Positions 49,076-61,522 of a stretch of DNA of 64,000 bases are shown one piece after another. How positions within the stretch are numbered: the first letter of the stretch is position 1; each line of letters opens with the position of its first letter. The notes under the pieces were generated by a model. It searched no databases and had not been told where the DNA came from. It worked only from the letters and a program-made list of their open reading frames with translations. The position numbers were made by a program, and so were the translations under genes. This DNA is from Azolla pinnata (Eukaryota > Streptophyta > Polypodiopsida > Salviniales > Salviniaceae), in contig JBBBWG010000002.1 in assembly GCA_037176905.1 (NCBI GenBank), forward strand, positions 85,647-149,646, in the 5' to 3' direction.

Positions 49076-50454
49076 GTTGTAGTAATGCTTGAGTATCACT
49101 ACTCCGACTCGTCGATGCTTAATTTGACAAGCTTTGCATAACCACTCTGACAAGCTTTGCATAACTGACCCTTCAACCCACCACAACCTCTGCATTTTTT
49201 TGTCTCTTCCGTCATCGACCTTTTGCTTTCTGCTACATTTGTTTTTCTGCTGCTTCAACAAATGTGGCCTAGACACAATATCCTCCCAATATACCTCACT
49301 TCATCGATGCTGCTTGTTTACTTGTGTGATCTGAACACCAATCTTATGTGTGCACAAGACGCCTCCGTGGAATTGTTAGCCCATCCATAACATTTCTTCT
49401 TCGGATACAAGCAAATAAATGTAGCAAAAGCAAGAATCTGCTCCCGTGGGGAACACAAGCTGAAGCAGAGCAGCCACAATAGTGTGATACCCATTTTTTC
49501 CGGCTCGATATGCTCACTTTTGCGAATTTCTTGAACCTCTGAAGCCCAAAATGGTTTTGGTTTGCAGGCAGAAGATGGGGAGCTAGCTAACATAATTCCT
49601 CGTAAAGATTATAACCAATTCAGCTGATGGTGGTTTTCTTCTATTTTTCAGTCTTGTGAAGGAAGGAAGGGAGGGAGGAAGGGTGCCACCATCGTCATTG
49701 AGGCAGATATGCTTCAGGCATGGCCCGATTAGACAGTGCGAGAAAACATTAAGCTCCATTAACACTGTAATTAACTCCTTGTAGAGGGGTAGGTCTTCTA
49801 ATGAAGACTCCTGGGAAAGGAAGAAGGAATGGGAGATGCTTCTCCATTTAGGCAATTGCTACATATAAAGAAGCTCCATGTGTTTTTTTTTCAATTTGCA
49901 CTGCCCCATTTACTTTGGCCTTGCCCTTCCCCCCTTCATCAATGCCTCTATTTTTACTGCTCAACTAGTAGTAGTAGTAGTAGTAGTAGTAATAGTAGTA
50001 GTAGTAGTAGTAACTTGCCGTTTGCGGCACAGCGGGGAACGATCGTTTTTTTTCCCCCCCTCTCCCATTTTGCATCGATTCTGCGCCCATTGCTCGTCAG
50101 ATTTGGGGTTACATTTCGCACACAATGCTGCTTCATGTATGCGATGCATACATACACCAGAGGCAACAACAACAGCAGAAGCAGAAGAAGAAGAGCCCTG
50201 ATCAAAGCCTGAACCTGAAGCTTAAGAGACCTCTGATCCTTCATATGTATGTATATATGTATACGCATAATGCATGTGCCGTGGATGGCATCGTCGCCAA
50301 GTGTCCTTCATTGCCGTCGAGGACATGGGCAATTAAGAAGGGCACGGGCAAATAATAAGAGAAGGGGCATGCAATGCAGAGTCTGCATTAAACGTCGCGA
50401 CTGTGCTCGATAGATCCTTTGGCTTTGTGCACACAACGGGGCTCTATCTATCTG

Positions 50455-50995
50455 TCGATACATACGTACAGACACATGCATGTATACACGATGCACACAT
50501 ACGATACGATACGATACGATATAGTACAATACAATATATACATAGGATGTACGTACTCATCAAGGGTTAACCGTTTGTGGTGCTATGCATACAAATTTCG
50601 GACAGGATCGTGAAGCACGATATGTCTGCCTGGTTATGGATGGCCATCACATACGCGTACATACAATACACACATACGATGCATACACTACATACATACA
50701 TGCCTGCATACGTACATACGTACATACGTACATACATAACTACCCATACATGCATGCATACGTACGTACGTACACACATGCATACATACATACACACATA
50801 CAATAGTTATGGCCCATGGACATGAACAAAAAAGAAGGCTCTCTTTGGTTTCGCACTACCCAATGCATCCATCCATGCGTGCGTGCGTGCGTATGTATGT
50901 ATGTATGTGTGCGTATATGTATGTATATGCGCGTGCATGTGTGTATGCATGTGTGTATGTATGTGTGCATTCGCATGCATACATTGCATATACAT
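50455..50995. repeat. ATAC/GTAC/ATGC tetranucleotide arrays
   Basis: These include ACGATACGATACGATACGAT at about 50502-50521, CATACGTACATACGTACATA at about 50690-50780 and GCGTGCGTGCGTATGTATGT at about 50876-50960. The strand bias of CATA versus TATG flips near 50850. Confidence 0.88.
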
Positions 50996-52672
50996 GTCAG
51001 AAAGAAGGTTTTCGTGTATTTATTTTAATTCCCTTTTTTTTTTTGGGGTTTTTCTTTTGCGTGTGGGGCTATTTGTGTAAATATTCCCAATTAGCCCTTT
51101 TTAAATTTTTTTTGCCGCTTATATTTTAATTCCTTTTTTGTTTTTTTTTTAAATGCGTGGGGAAATGATTAGAGCGTTCGTGTGTGTGTGTGTGTGTGTG
51201 TGTGTGCGCTTCAAAAAAAAAAACAAAAAAAAAGGTTTAATGTTTTCTTTTCCTTTTTGGTTTTCTCATTTGTTTTTTACTTCCGGTCCACTTATCCATA
51301 ATATTACATTGTATTAAAATCGGAAGATTTTCTTCTTCTTCTTCTTCTTCATCCCCCATTTAATTACTTCATTAATTAATTGATTAAGTAATATTATCGT
51401 TGTTGTTGTTGTTGTCAGTGTGTTATCAAGCATCCATATATTTCTATGATATATAATTATATATATATATATTATCTGGTCGATCCTGTGGAATTGAATA
51501 AGAGTAGCTTTTGGTCATCTTCTTCTTATTATTAAATCCCAAAAACAAAAGCAAAAACACTTGTGGAGAAAGTCTATGCAAAACCAACAGAAATTCCATA
51601 TTCCCAATTAATAAAAACGGGGGAAAAAGAATCCCAAATATCCGAATTGGAATTGGGCATTGAAATTCCAATATCGCGATATGGAGATTGAAAAAAAAAA
51701 GAAGAAGTTGTTGGAATATTAAGATCCAAAATAAAAAACAGTGCCGAAAAAGCAAAAGATGTTCATTCATTCCTTTTTTTCTTCAAACGAAATAAATTAA
51801 GAGAAATAAGAGCAAAAAAAAAAGAAAAGCCAAAAAACCAAAATGAGATCGTTTTCCCTTTTATCAGTTTTTTTTAAAAAATTTGTTTTTTTCTCCGAAA
51901 TTTAATTAATCTGTTATTGAGCTTCTCTCTGGTTTGTTTGTTTAGCATTTATTTATTTCTGGCACAATAAAAACAAAACAAAATTTAATTAAGAAAAACG
52001 ATAATCCGGCTAAATAAGAGAAAAAAGACAGAAGATGAATCAGATCCCAAAAATTAATGACCCAAATATTGATCGTTCAAATGACCAAAAGAATTCTGTT
52101 TGTATGTAACTTATTATTTCTCATTGGTTTGATCTTTAATCGGGGGCCCTTAATAAATAACAATTAGATCCGAAAAAATAATAAAAACATAATAAATAAT
52201 CGATCAGAAGAAAATCTGGGAATCCAATTATCTGCCCGAAAAAAAACAAAAAAAAAACAAAAACAAAAAACAAAAATATAGGAATTTATAATGGAAATTG
52301 TCCGATTTTTTTACCGTGTTTTTTATTTACTTGTTTATTTACTAAAAAACAAAAAACAATAAAAAGAAAAAACGAAAAAGAAAAAAGAAAAACAAAATGC
52401 TCTGTTCTTCTTGTTCTGTTCATTTCTGTTCATTTCTGTTCTGCATTTCTTCTTCTTCTTCTTCGTCTTCTTCTTCTTCTCCTTCTTCTTCTTCGCCATT
52501 TTCCCTCTCAATTCGCTCTGCTTAAACCTTCTTTCACGCCATTGATCAAATCAGCAAGAACCGAACCAAGAAGCAGCAGAAGCAGAAGCAGAAGAGGAAG
52601 CAGAAGCAGCAGAAGCAGAAGAAGAAGCAGCAGAAGAAGCAGAAGAAGCAGGAGAAAGAAAGAAGAGAAACC

Positions 52673-55600
52673 ATGCCCGCTGAGAAACCGCAAATCTCTC
52701 CTTTCACCTCTAACCCTAACCCTAACCCTAACCCTAACCCGAACCCTAACCCTAGGCCCTCCTCTTCCCTGCACTCCATCTTCCACAAGAACAGAAAGCT
52801 ATGGAAACGATCAAGAAAGCCTCAATCTTCTTCCCCCTCCCCTTCCCCTTCCCCTTCTTCTTCCTCCTCCTCGCTCGCTGTACCCCAGGATCCTTCTTCC
52901 GAGCCCCCCGTGGATTTCAGCGCCACCTGCAGAATCAATCCGATCTTCTGTACTGAGAAATTGAGCTCCTTCGACAGAAATCTCTCCTTCAATGCCGAGA
53001 ATTATGTGCTCGATGATCGCACACTCGAAGGAAACATGGAGAGAATGAGCTTGGGCTACATCACCGGTGGCTCTTCTTCGTCGTCGTCGTCTTCATCGTC
53101 CTCGATCTACTCGAGTATGTGCCGGAGCAGCAGTCATAATCAGAGTAGGAACGAGGAAGTCAGCCATGGCGAAAGAAGCAGAGCGAACCCAAAGATTGCG
53201 GAGAGCGACGATGAATACTGGATTCAGCTCCAAACCGAGCTGCTTTCAGCTGAATGCAAGCTGCTGAGAGCCGAGAAAGAGCTCGTCCTGAGGAGATGGA
53301 GGCAGGGGCACGATGACAAGCTCAATTCCGATACTCCTAACCCTAACCCTAACCCTAGTCACAATCCTGCAGATAGAATCCACAGCGGGTTCAAGGTCTT
53401 GTTCCTGAATCTCCCTGTTTAAAGATGGATTATCCATTAAAACACTTCCACTACTACCACTACCACTTCCTCTGAATTTTATCTGCGTAGTTTCTTGCAC
53501 AATCTAGTCTAAGCATCAGCGGATATGGTAGCGATGGTGATGATGATGATGAGCATGAAGCGTTCTGTGTTTGAACTAACGAATCGGATGTAATTTTCTA
53601 CAGGAATGCGAGGAGAGAATGGATCAAGCGGGTCGTGACAATGATGCCAAAAGCTCTCGGAATAAGGCCAATAAGATCAAGACGAAGAGAATCGACGGCG
53701 AGAATGCCAGTAACATAGACGCCCATTGCGACAAATTGAAGCAATTCAGCACCAATTTCGCGCAGGAAGCGTTGAGGAGGCTGAGCGACATTCACAAGAG
53801 CAATGTCATTCATCAATCTGCTGATTCCGCTGCATCTAATGCTCCAGATAAGCTGATTTTTCCAAGCGATCTTGTTAGAGAAGAAGGGAAAGGGGAAGAA
53901 GGAGAGGACCCAACACAGTCTTTGCAGGAAAGGCTACAGAACCTGCTTCTGGTTAATGCTCCCTCAGCTTCTTCTTCATCTTCATGTGCTTCTTCTTCAA
54001 CTTGCCCTACTCCATCTTCAGCTAGCCATGGCGACACCAGTGTAAGCCGCTCCCATCCTTTTCTCGTGGAAACTGTTCGCCTGTGAATTGGGTTTACCTT
54101 CTTCTGTGTAAGGGCATCAAGAAGAGGAAAATCCATTTGATTACAGGATCACAATGGAAGCTCAGCGCACCATAGCTCACGCCCGAACGATTCTGATTCG
54201 AGCCGGGAGCGTGGATCAATGGCAGCCATAGCTACAGCCGAGCGGGATATGGGGCATGAGCGAGAAGAGCATCAAAAGCAGGATCATAAGGTTAGTTACT
54301 GGGAAATTCGCCCACATAGCGATGTGAGTGCAAGAGCTAAATCGTGATGATTTTCTTACAATCCAATCGTATATACTCTTCCCTATTGTTCCGATTTCTC
54401 GATTCGTGTAGCTTCTTCTTCTTCTTCTTCTTCTTCTTCTTCTGGTGGAGGGGCAGGGATTCAGGGTTTATTTGAAAGATTTTGTCTTGATCGATGCAGG
54501 AATCAAATAGCTTCTTCTTCTTCTGGGGGAGGGGCAGGGGGATTCAGGGCTTTATTTGAAAGATTTTGTCTTGATCGATGCAGGCATTTGTGATTCCGGA
54601 TCAGGAGGTGTACTGCAAAGCTACGATTCGGCGGATCGTGGAGCAGATGAGGGCGGAGTCGGAGCACTGGTCACAGATGCAAGACGTGCTGAAGAGCCTG
54701 CAAGACGAGATGTCGACGATGAGCAGAGAGCGAGGGCAATGGGAGAAACGTGCACTTCGAGCTGAATCTGAGCTCTTATCGCTCCATCACAAGGTACTGA
54801 GCTCTTGATCTTCATCCTCCATTGCACTGCCAAGTATGTATTCTATATGTGTACTATTGTGTCAGAAGCTTAAGCACATCAGTCTTCATGTATATGTCTG
54901 TTTGGCACTGTTTGCATCAATCAGTCTTCTTTGTATTGTTGGAATCTTTGTCTATCATATGATCCAAATCATCCATGGCTTTGATGTTTGTACACATGGA
55001 TCATCCAAATCATCCATGGCTTTGATGTTTGTGCATATGAATCATCCAAATCATCCATGGCTTTGATGTTTGTGCATATGAATCATCCAAATCATCCATG
55101 GCTTTGATGTTTGTGCATATGAATCATCCAAATCATCCATGGCTTTGATGTTTGTACATATGAATCATCCAAATCATCCATGGCTTTGATGTTTGTACAT
55201 ATGAATCATCCAAATCATCCATGGCTTGGATGTTAAATTGTACATATCAATCATCCAAATCACCCATGGCAGCTTTGTTGGGTTGTGTAGGTTCATGAGA
55301 TGCACTCCCAAGCCATGAAAGCTGAACAGGAAGTGGCAGCTCTTCAGGCAGAGAAGAAGTTTCTGATGTTCAAGCTCCAGAGCCTGAAGCAACACACCAA
55401 TGGATGTAGGAGCAGCAGCAGCAGCAGCAGCAATAAGGCTGGGGCTCGGCATCTCGGCATGGAGAGGAGGATTGAGAGTGCTGGTGGAAATGTGGGGAAG
55501 ATGATGATTGTAAGCTCAGGCAATGGGGCCCATTGCAAGACAAGGGAGATGATAATACCATCTCTACTCGCGGAGAAGGATCCGCAGAATGATGAGGATG

Positions 55601-56661
55601 ATGATGATGGTGAGGGAGAGGGCAAGAAGATGAAAGTGTGTGGGATTGTTGGTAGCACTGTACTGAGCGAGAAACCTCGTTTCCACCGCCGCAATGGCAG
55701 CAATGCATCGAGCTATGGCGTAATCCCATTCGAGGATCAGTTCTCTGCTCGGCTTTGCGAGTCCTATGTCCATAGCCGAAATGAGAGCAACAGGAGCAGC
55801 ATTGATCTAGGATCACACCAAAAGACTAGCAACAACAACAACAGCAGCATCATCATCAACAGCAGCAACAACAACATGAATTTGCTGAGCAAGGCTAACA
55901 TCAAGAAATCGCTAGCCTTCGACAGTAATAACAGCCTTGCAAGCAATAACCTCTCCACAAAGAAATCGAGCTGCCGGAGCAGCAGCAATCACTCTTGCAC
56001 CGCTCTTGGCCAGATGGCGTATCACGGCTTGTTCAACCCTTCTGTGAGCATGGGCTCATTCACGCCCGATTATCCTTCTTGCATCAAGAGCCATGGCAGT
56101 GAGATGATGCATCAAGCAAGGAGATGGAAGAAAGCTAATTGCAAGCCAAGCAGGTATGATGAGGACTCAGATTATGGCTATGGTTTCGATATGAATGCCA
56201 ATGGGGCACTGGGAATGGATCATACAAGCTGGAAGCACCGCAAGATGGAGAAGGATTTGGAGCATCGTGTGATCTCGAGCCATGGCGGTAATGCTGCTCA
56301 TAATATTAGCAATAACTTGGGCAATGTGGAGAGGAAGAAGGCACGCCTGATCCATCTCGGCGACAAGGAAAACCGAATATCAGCCAACCTTGATCATATC
56401 ATGATACCCAACAACAGCAACAACAGTTGTAGCACTACATGCCATTGTGATCAAGGATCTCATGGTGATGATGATGATGGTGGTGGTGGTGGTGCATATA
56501 ATGTTTGCGTCGATGATGATACCTATCGCGACTATTTCGTGCCATCGAAGAGCATCATCAAGTCCCCGAATTTCCCGACTGCCCCGAATTCCACGCCTTC
56601 CAAGTTCCCATTCGCCCCAGCTCTCAGCAACATACCCACCTCTTCCACATTCAAAATCTGA
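52673..56661 (+). CDS. Coiled-coil protein of unknown function
   Basis: Exons are 52673-53395, 53604-54041, 54147-54290, 54584-54793 and 55291-56661, all phase 0, giving 961 residues. The ends are low-complexity: an N-terminal Asn-Pro repeat, Pro/Ser runs, and an Asn/Ser-rich C-terminal half. Ordered parts are a short helix in exon 1 (YWIQLQTELLSAECKLLRAE) and a long coiled coil across exons 4-5 (about residues 436-560), including IRRIVEQMRAESEHWSQMQD, DEMSTMSRERGQWEKRALRA and EQEVAALQAEKKFLMFKLQS. No catalytic motif, membrane segment or signal peptide is visible. The ESEHW..MQ..L....DEM.....R..WE.RA...E pattern is one I associate with plant-specific coiled-coil proteins, but I cannot name the family. 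A cytoskeletal or scaffold role would be a guess. The donor of exon 1 (AAG-GTCTTG) is weaker than the rest. Confidence 0.78.
52711..52755. repeat. Telomere-like CCCTAA hexamers in the coding sequence (N-terminal tract)
   Basis: There are seven to eight CCCTAA units in frame, coding for (Asn-Pro)n in the coiled-coil gene, with one CCCGAA variant. A shorter tract of the same kind lies at 53335-53357 in the same exon. Confidence 0.92.
54955..55270. repeat. 41-bp minisatellite in intron 4 of the coiled-coil gene
   Basis: The unit ATCATCCAAATCATCCATGG then CTTTGATGTTTGTRCATATGA is repeated about seven times with few changes, up to 20 bp before the exon 5 acceptor. Confidence 0.92.
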
Positions 56662-56765
56662 ACAAACCCTAGAGTTTCAAAGAAGAAGTGCCTGGAATCC
56701 CTAAACCCTGCAACCCCCTCACAAGCCCCAGATCAAACAAGCCTTTCTACTTATATATATATACA

Positions 56766-56808
<43 letters not shown>

Positions 56809-59800
56809 CAATAGTAGATCAGGAGTTGAGTGGTGTTTGCCCTATTACATGGTTGGTTGATTGAGACATATTTGATGGAGTGCTTTTTTTCCCTTCTAGC
56901 GTTTGAATGAATGAAGATGGTGGGGTAAAAAATAAAGAGATGTGACCACTACTACTATGTAAATCTCACCAAATGCTTTTGCAAACTTAATATACAACAA
57001 TATATGTGTATACACACATTATGTAACAGCAAGTCTTTGGTGTCATCCCTGCAGTCAAGCAATGGTATCTGGTATGTGATGATGCTGTCTCTTCAAGCGA
57101 AATGTGAGTCGGATTGGAATGGATGATGCATGTATGTACATATATAGTGTCGGATGTCGGGAACGATTGCAAGAGATGGCAATTTGGACATCATCTGCAA
57201 CTGCAGATAACACCACAATGCTGATCAGAAACACATCAGAAAACACATGGGTACAGAGCATATGGATGAATGGTTGGATGCATGTACCGACATATGGAGG
57301 TAAGGAACACATCTACACATTCATGTAGATGCAAGCCATATATATATATATATATGCCTGTATCACATCATGATCACATCATGATGATGAATCTGACAAG
57401 CATTTCTGTACCATTGCATACATGCCCTGCTTCCATTCCCCCCTTTTTCTTTTACATTGGTTCTTTCAATCGAAATGAGCAGAGAGCGAGTCTTGTTCCT
57501 TTGCTTTGTTCTGTCTGATTTGCTGCTGTCATTCAAGAATTTGAAATTCGGTTGTCTTCTTTTTTGGGGGGGATGTTATGTATCTTTTTCTTTGGTTTTT
57601 TTGTTTTTTTTGCAGGAAGGAAACATGGAAGTTTGGAACTCTCTCTAGGCTTGTTATTATCATCAAGAAGATTTGTTGTTACCCTTGAGAAGACCAGACA
57701 GTGAATGTGTGTTGGGGCTGAAGCCTCCCCCAATCCCCAGAAAAAGCAGCACGGAGCTCCATAGCTGGAGCTTTTGGTCATGGAGTGGAGTGATGCAGAA
57801 GAAAGCTTGAGAAACAGACTGCATGGAAAAAGCCCTAAACACAGAAAATCATTGTTGATTTTGGAACGCTTCAGCCCAGCTCATTCCAAGGAGGATGAAT
57901 CGAAAGAGCGCTTTCGACGAATCGGAAAGGAGCTACTTCTTCATTGGAACAAGAGGCAGCTAGAATGTACAGAGAGAAGCCAATTCCATCAATGAAATAA
58001 AATGGTGGGGGGTGTAAAAGAAGCAAGCCTTCAACAGCCGGAAACACTACTGTGTCTAAGTAATAGCTCATATACACACATTCAATTCTAGCAGACGGCT
58101 TCTTGAATTGCTTCGAATTCGAACTGCCCGCTTGGCATCATCATGGAAAATGTCTAGGATTACAGAATTGAACGGTGGATTAAAGGAAGCTGTTTCAGTT
58201 CAAATTGGATCGATCCACCACCCGTTCCATTGAATTGGATGCACTTCAATTCAGCTCAATTCCATTCAATTCAATTGAATCCATTCATTTCCAATAGATG
58301 CGAGCGATCCGGAGCCAGAAAAAACGGCATTTACTTGCTCGGATCGGATCCGCAATGGCAGAAATTGAATGGAAAGCCGCTCGATTTGCATCGCCCCCCG
58401 CAATATGTATCGCTTCCATGTTTGTTGTGCTGTGATTTCAAAAAGCTAGTTTTGTTTCTTTTTTGTGGTTTGCACTACTACAAGATTTACTTGTTACTGC
58501 ATGTACCTGCAGGCTACAGCAATAGAAAAAGAAAGAGGAGAACAGAACTGTGCCCTTTCTTCTTCTTCTTCTTTTTTTTTTTACAGTGGATGGATTGATT
58601 ATGAACAAAGTAACATTTTGGTCTTATTTTTACTCTGATTCCTGCAAACTGCAGCTTTTTGGATGGAGTAAACAAACAAAAGAAAAGGCCTCTCTGGGTA
58701 TGTACATATACATCTATTTATCTAATGTATATAATTTTGAAAGGTCAGAGATTGTTCTCCTGAGATCCAAACAGGGATAAAACTGGTGGGCTTTTTTTTT
58801 CTGAGAAGAATAAGAAAACAGAAGAAGAAGAGGGAACCAAATAATCATCATCAATCATGAACTTGTCACCAACCATGTCTATCTATATCTATCTATCTAA
58901 GCTATGCATTATCCTATGTATCTAGGGGTTCTCCCAAATTTCAACAAGCAGAATCCATACACATTTTTTTCTCACACATTTTGTCAAAAACACACACAAG
59001 TGTGCATCTGTATCTCACTCCCTCCCACTCTCTCTCTCTCTCTCTCTCCATATATCTATCTATCTGCATATACATAATGGACATGTACAATCTTCATAAT
59101 AATAATACTAACTAAGCCTGAGGTCACACACAAATGTGTGTCATGTGTCACATACACACATACAAAATGTGTGCTCATGTACCCTTTCACATAATGTGGG
59201 TGTTTTTTCTCCCCTTGTTTTTTTATCTGTTCTTCTTGTTGGGCTTAGCATACACTCATTATACTCTACTCTTTTTATCCTACTTAGGCATCTATACAAC
59301 ATGAGCATCTAGATGCACACATGCATACACATAGGTATGTATCATCTGCCATCATCATCACCACCACCATCACCACCACCAGCATCAGCATCACCAGCTG
59401 CCATCCTCAGTCTGATATATAGTAAGCTTTTCTACATTTATTTGCCTTGACTTCAGGAAGTAGAACTCAGTCTGATATATAGTAAGCTTTTCTCTTCCTA
59501 ACTACATCTTTGTCAAAGCATATTTCTCATCCACATTGTGGTAAATCTTCTCCTTAAAACACCCGAATACAAATATGTAGGGGCCATCACATCCATGCAT
59601 GGTGTAAGCTGAGTTAGGCTGGCCTCTGATGTTTTCGGTAGGACATAGAGTTGAGTATAGCCTAGATTACATGCCTTTTGATTGTGTCATCGCTAATTCA
59701 TCGATCATAAGGATTTTGAGGGAGATCATCGCTTCAGTGGAGATGTTTCTACAAAGGAAATGACATGTGCCTCGATGGCGTGAGATCTGCTGCTTGATTT

Positions 59801-61522
59801 AGTTGGGTGTGGAAGACATATATGTATATTATATGTATGTACATATAGAGCTTCGAATGATCTCTTTCTGGAATTTCCTTACTACTTCACTATAGCGCGG
59901 ATTTCGCCTTTGGAAACCGAAGAAAACCTGGGTCGGATCGAGGCTTCTTCGATTCCCTAAGCCTCGATGGGTTCTTGTAACTGACAAACCCTAAAACCCG
60001 AAACTGAGAACAAAACGCGATGTAGATAGATATACACACATTGTATACGTGTGTATATAAATATATATAGAGAGAGAGGAAGTCCACAAACTTCTCTGAT
60101 TCCTTCTACCTTGCATCGATCGAGCCCAAAGTGTATAACTGAATCGGAGCTCGACTTTGGAGGCTAGATCTTGTAATCGCAACCATCGAAAAGCCTTCAC
60201 CCTTGCTGGAAACTGAGGTTTTTAACATGAGGCTCATGCCCTATGTATAGATCAGGAGGCGGTGATGAGTAATACTTACTTCAATGTGCATTTTCCTGTT
60301 AGTGGATGAAGCATTGCGGCTTAGGGAGGGAAGGATATCGATTGACTGATCGATTGATACACAATTCATGAGGGTTTAATGGGGTTTAACTAAGTAATCA
60401 CCACACTTTATCATCAAGAAACATTTGACCTTTGAGTTGCTTCTCTTCTGTGATCATCTATTCCAGACATGGATTGAGGCCTTCTAAACTCGACAGCAAT
60501 TTTGCCTCCTAATCCTTGTTCCCTTGTATACTTCATACCAACGAATTCAGCCTGAGGTTCTTGCTGATTTGCTTCTCAGAGAGCACTTTACTCGATCAGC
60601 ATTTCAAGTCGATTCCCAAGCTCACAAAAGCACCTCAAAGTTGGTTGGCATTCCGTGACACAAATTTTGTCGCTTCATCCTCCTATTTACCCTTCTAGGT
60701 AATGAAGCTGCGTCGGTAAAAAAATGGAAAGAAAGCTTTAGGCTCAGCTCAACATCACGGTGTCGCCTTGCGTTCGCACGTCTATAGCGACAGGCCTTTG
60801 CTCACAGAGTAAATGCTTTACAACAAGCAAACAAAAAAAAATTGAATTTCACTGGATGCACTTCCAAAAGTTTTAGGGTTTTCATAGAAGAAAGAACCAA
60901 CCTTGTTTCCAGGCATCATCTATTTTGACTGAATTCTTTGAGATGCATCGGATGGAGCTTGTATGATGCTTGCATAGCAAAGAAGGTACACAGTACTTGC
61001 CCAGTCTTATGTAAAATTTGTACAGCATGATGTAACCTGTTTGTATATAACCTTGCTTTGCCAAATGACATAGCTCTGACATTGTTCACAATAAACCATC
61101 CCAAACCAACCCACCACATGAGAATGATGAAGCTGGGCAAATTGTTGAGATGGTACTACTCAATACATAAGAGGCAACGAGAATTAGATCCAAATGTTAC
61201 ATACAGTTTTTTCCATACAAATGAAGCGCACATTTGCATTTCTGTATTCTAGACCAAAAAAATGATATCACCACGGTAAAAAAAATCATTCTTGCTTGCT
61301 TGCTTTTGGTTTATGATGAATGCCCTGGTTGCTTTTGGTTTATGAAGAATGCCCTGGTTTATCTCTACCAGGTCTAGCATGACCAAAAGTATTCTTTTAA
61401 ACGAGAAAAATAAGGCAGATTTACAAGGGACAAGCAAAGGAGATGGGAGAATATGATGAGACTGCCACAAACCACCATCACCATTCGCATCAATTGCTAT
61501 GTAAAAAGGCTCGCGTTTGATG
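56662..61522. other. Intergenic region downstream of the coiled-coil and methylesterase genes
   Basis: The two flanking genes converge here. An (AT)n run lies at 56752-56804. A 28-bp direct repeat (CTCAGTCTGATATATAGTAA onward) occurs near 59406 and 59467. CT runs lie near 59030-59048, and an ATCACCACCACC run near 59355-59395. I examined 57000-61500 for coding signatures and found none that I can name; non-coding RNA genes cannot be excluded by eye. Confidence 0.45.

Larger units (their letters stand above)
47997..52672. other. Divergent intergenic region rich in simple repeats
   Basis: This lies between the HAD gene and the coiled-coil gene. Triplet repeats fill 48040-49075, with no gene in them. 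The stretch 49080-50450 is mixed, with a (TAG)n run at 49965-50012. Tetranucleotide arrays fill 50455-50995. From 51000 to 52450 the DNA is very AT-rich with homopolymer A and T runs and a (GT)n run at 51178-51207. A CTT/GAA-rich leader precedes the ATG at 52673. I see no supported gene. Confidence 0.5.
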
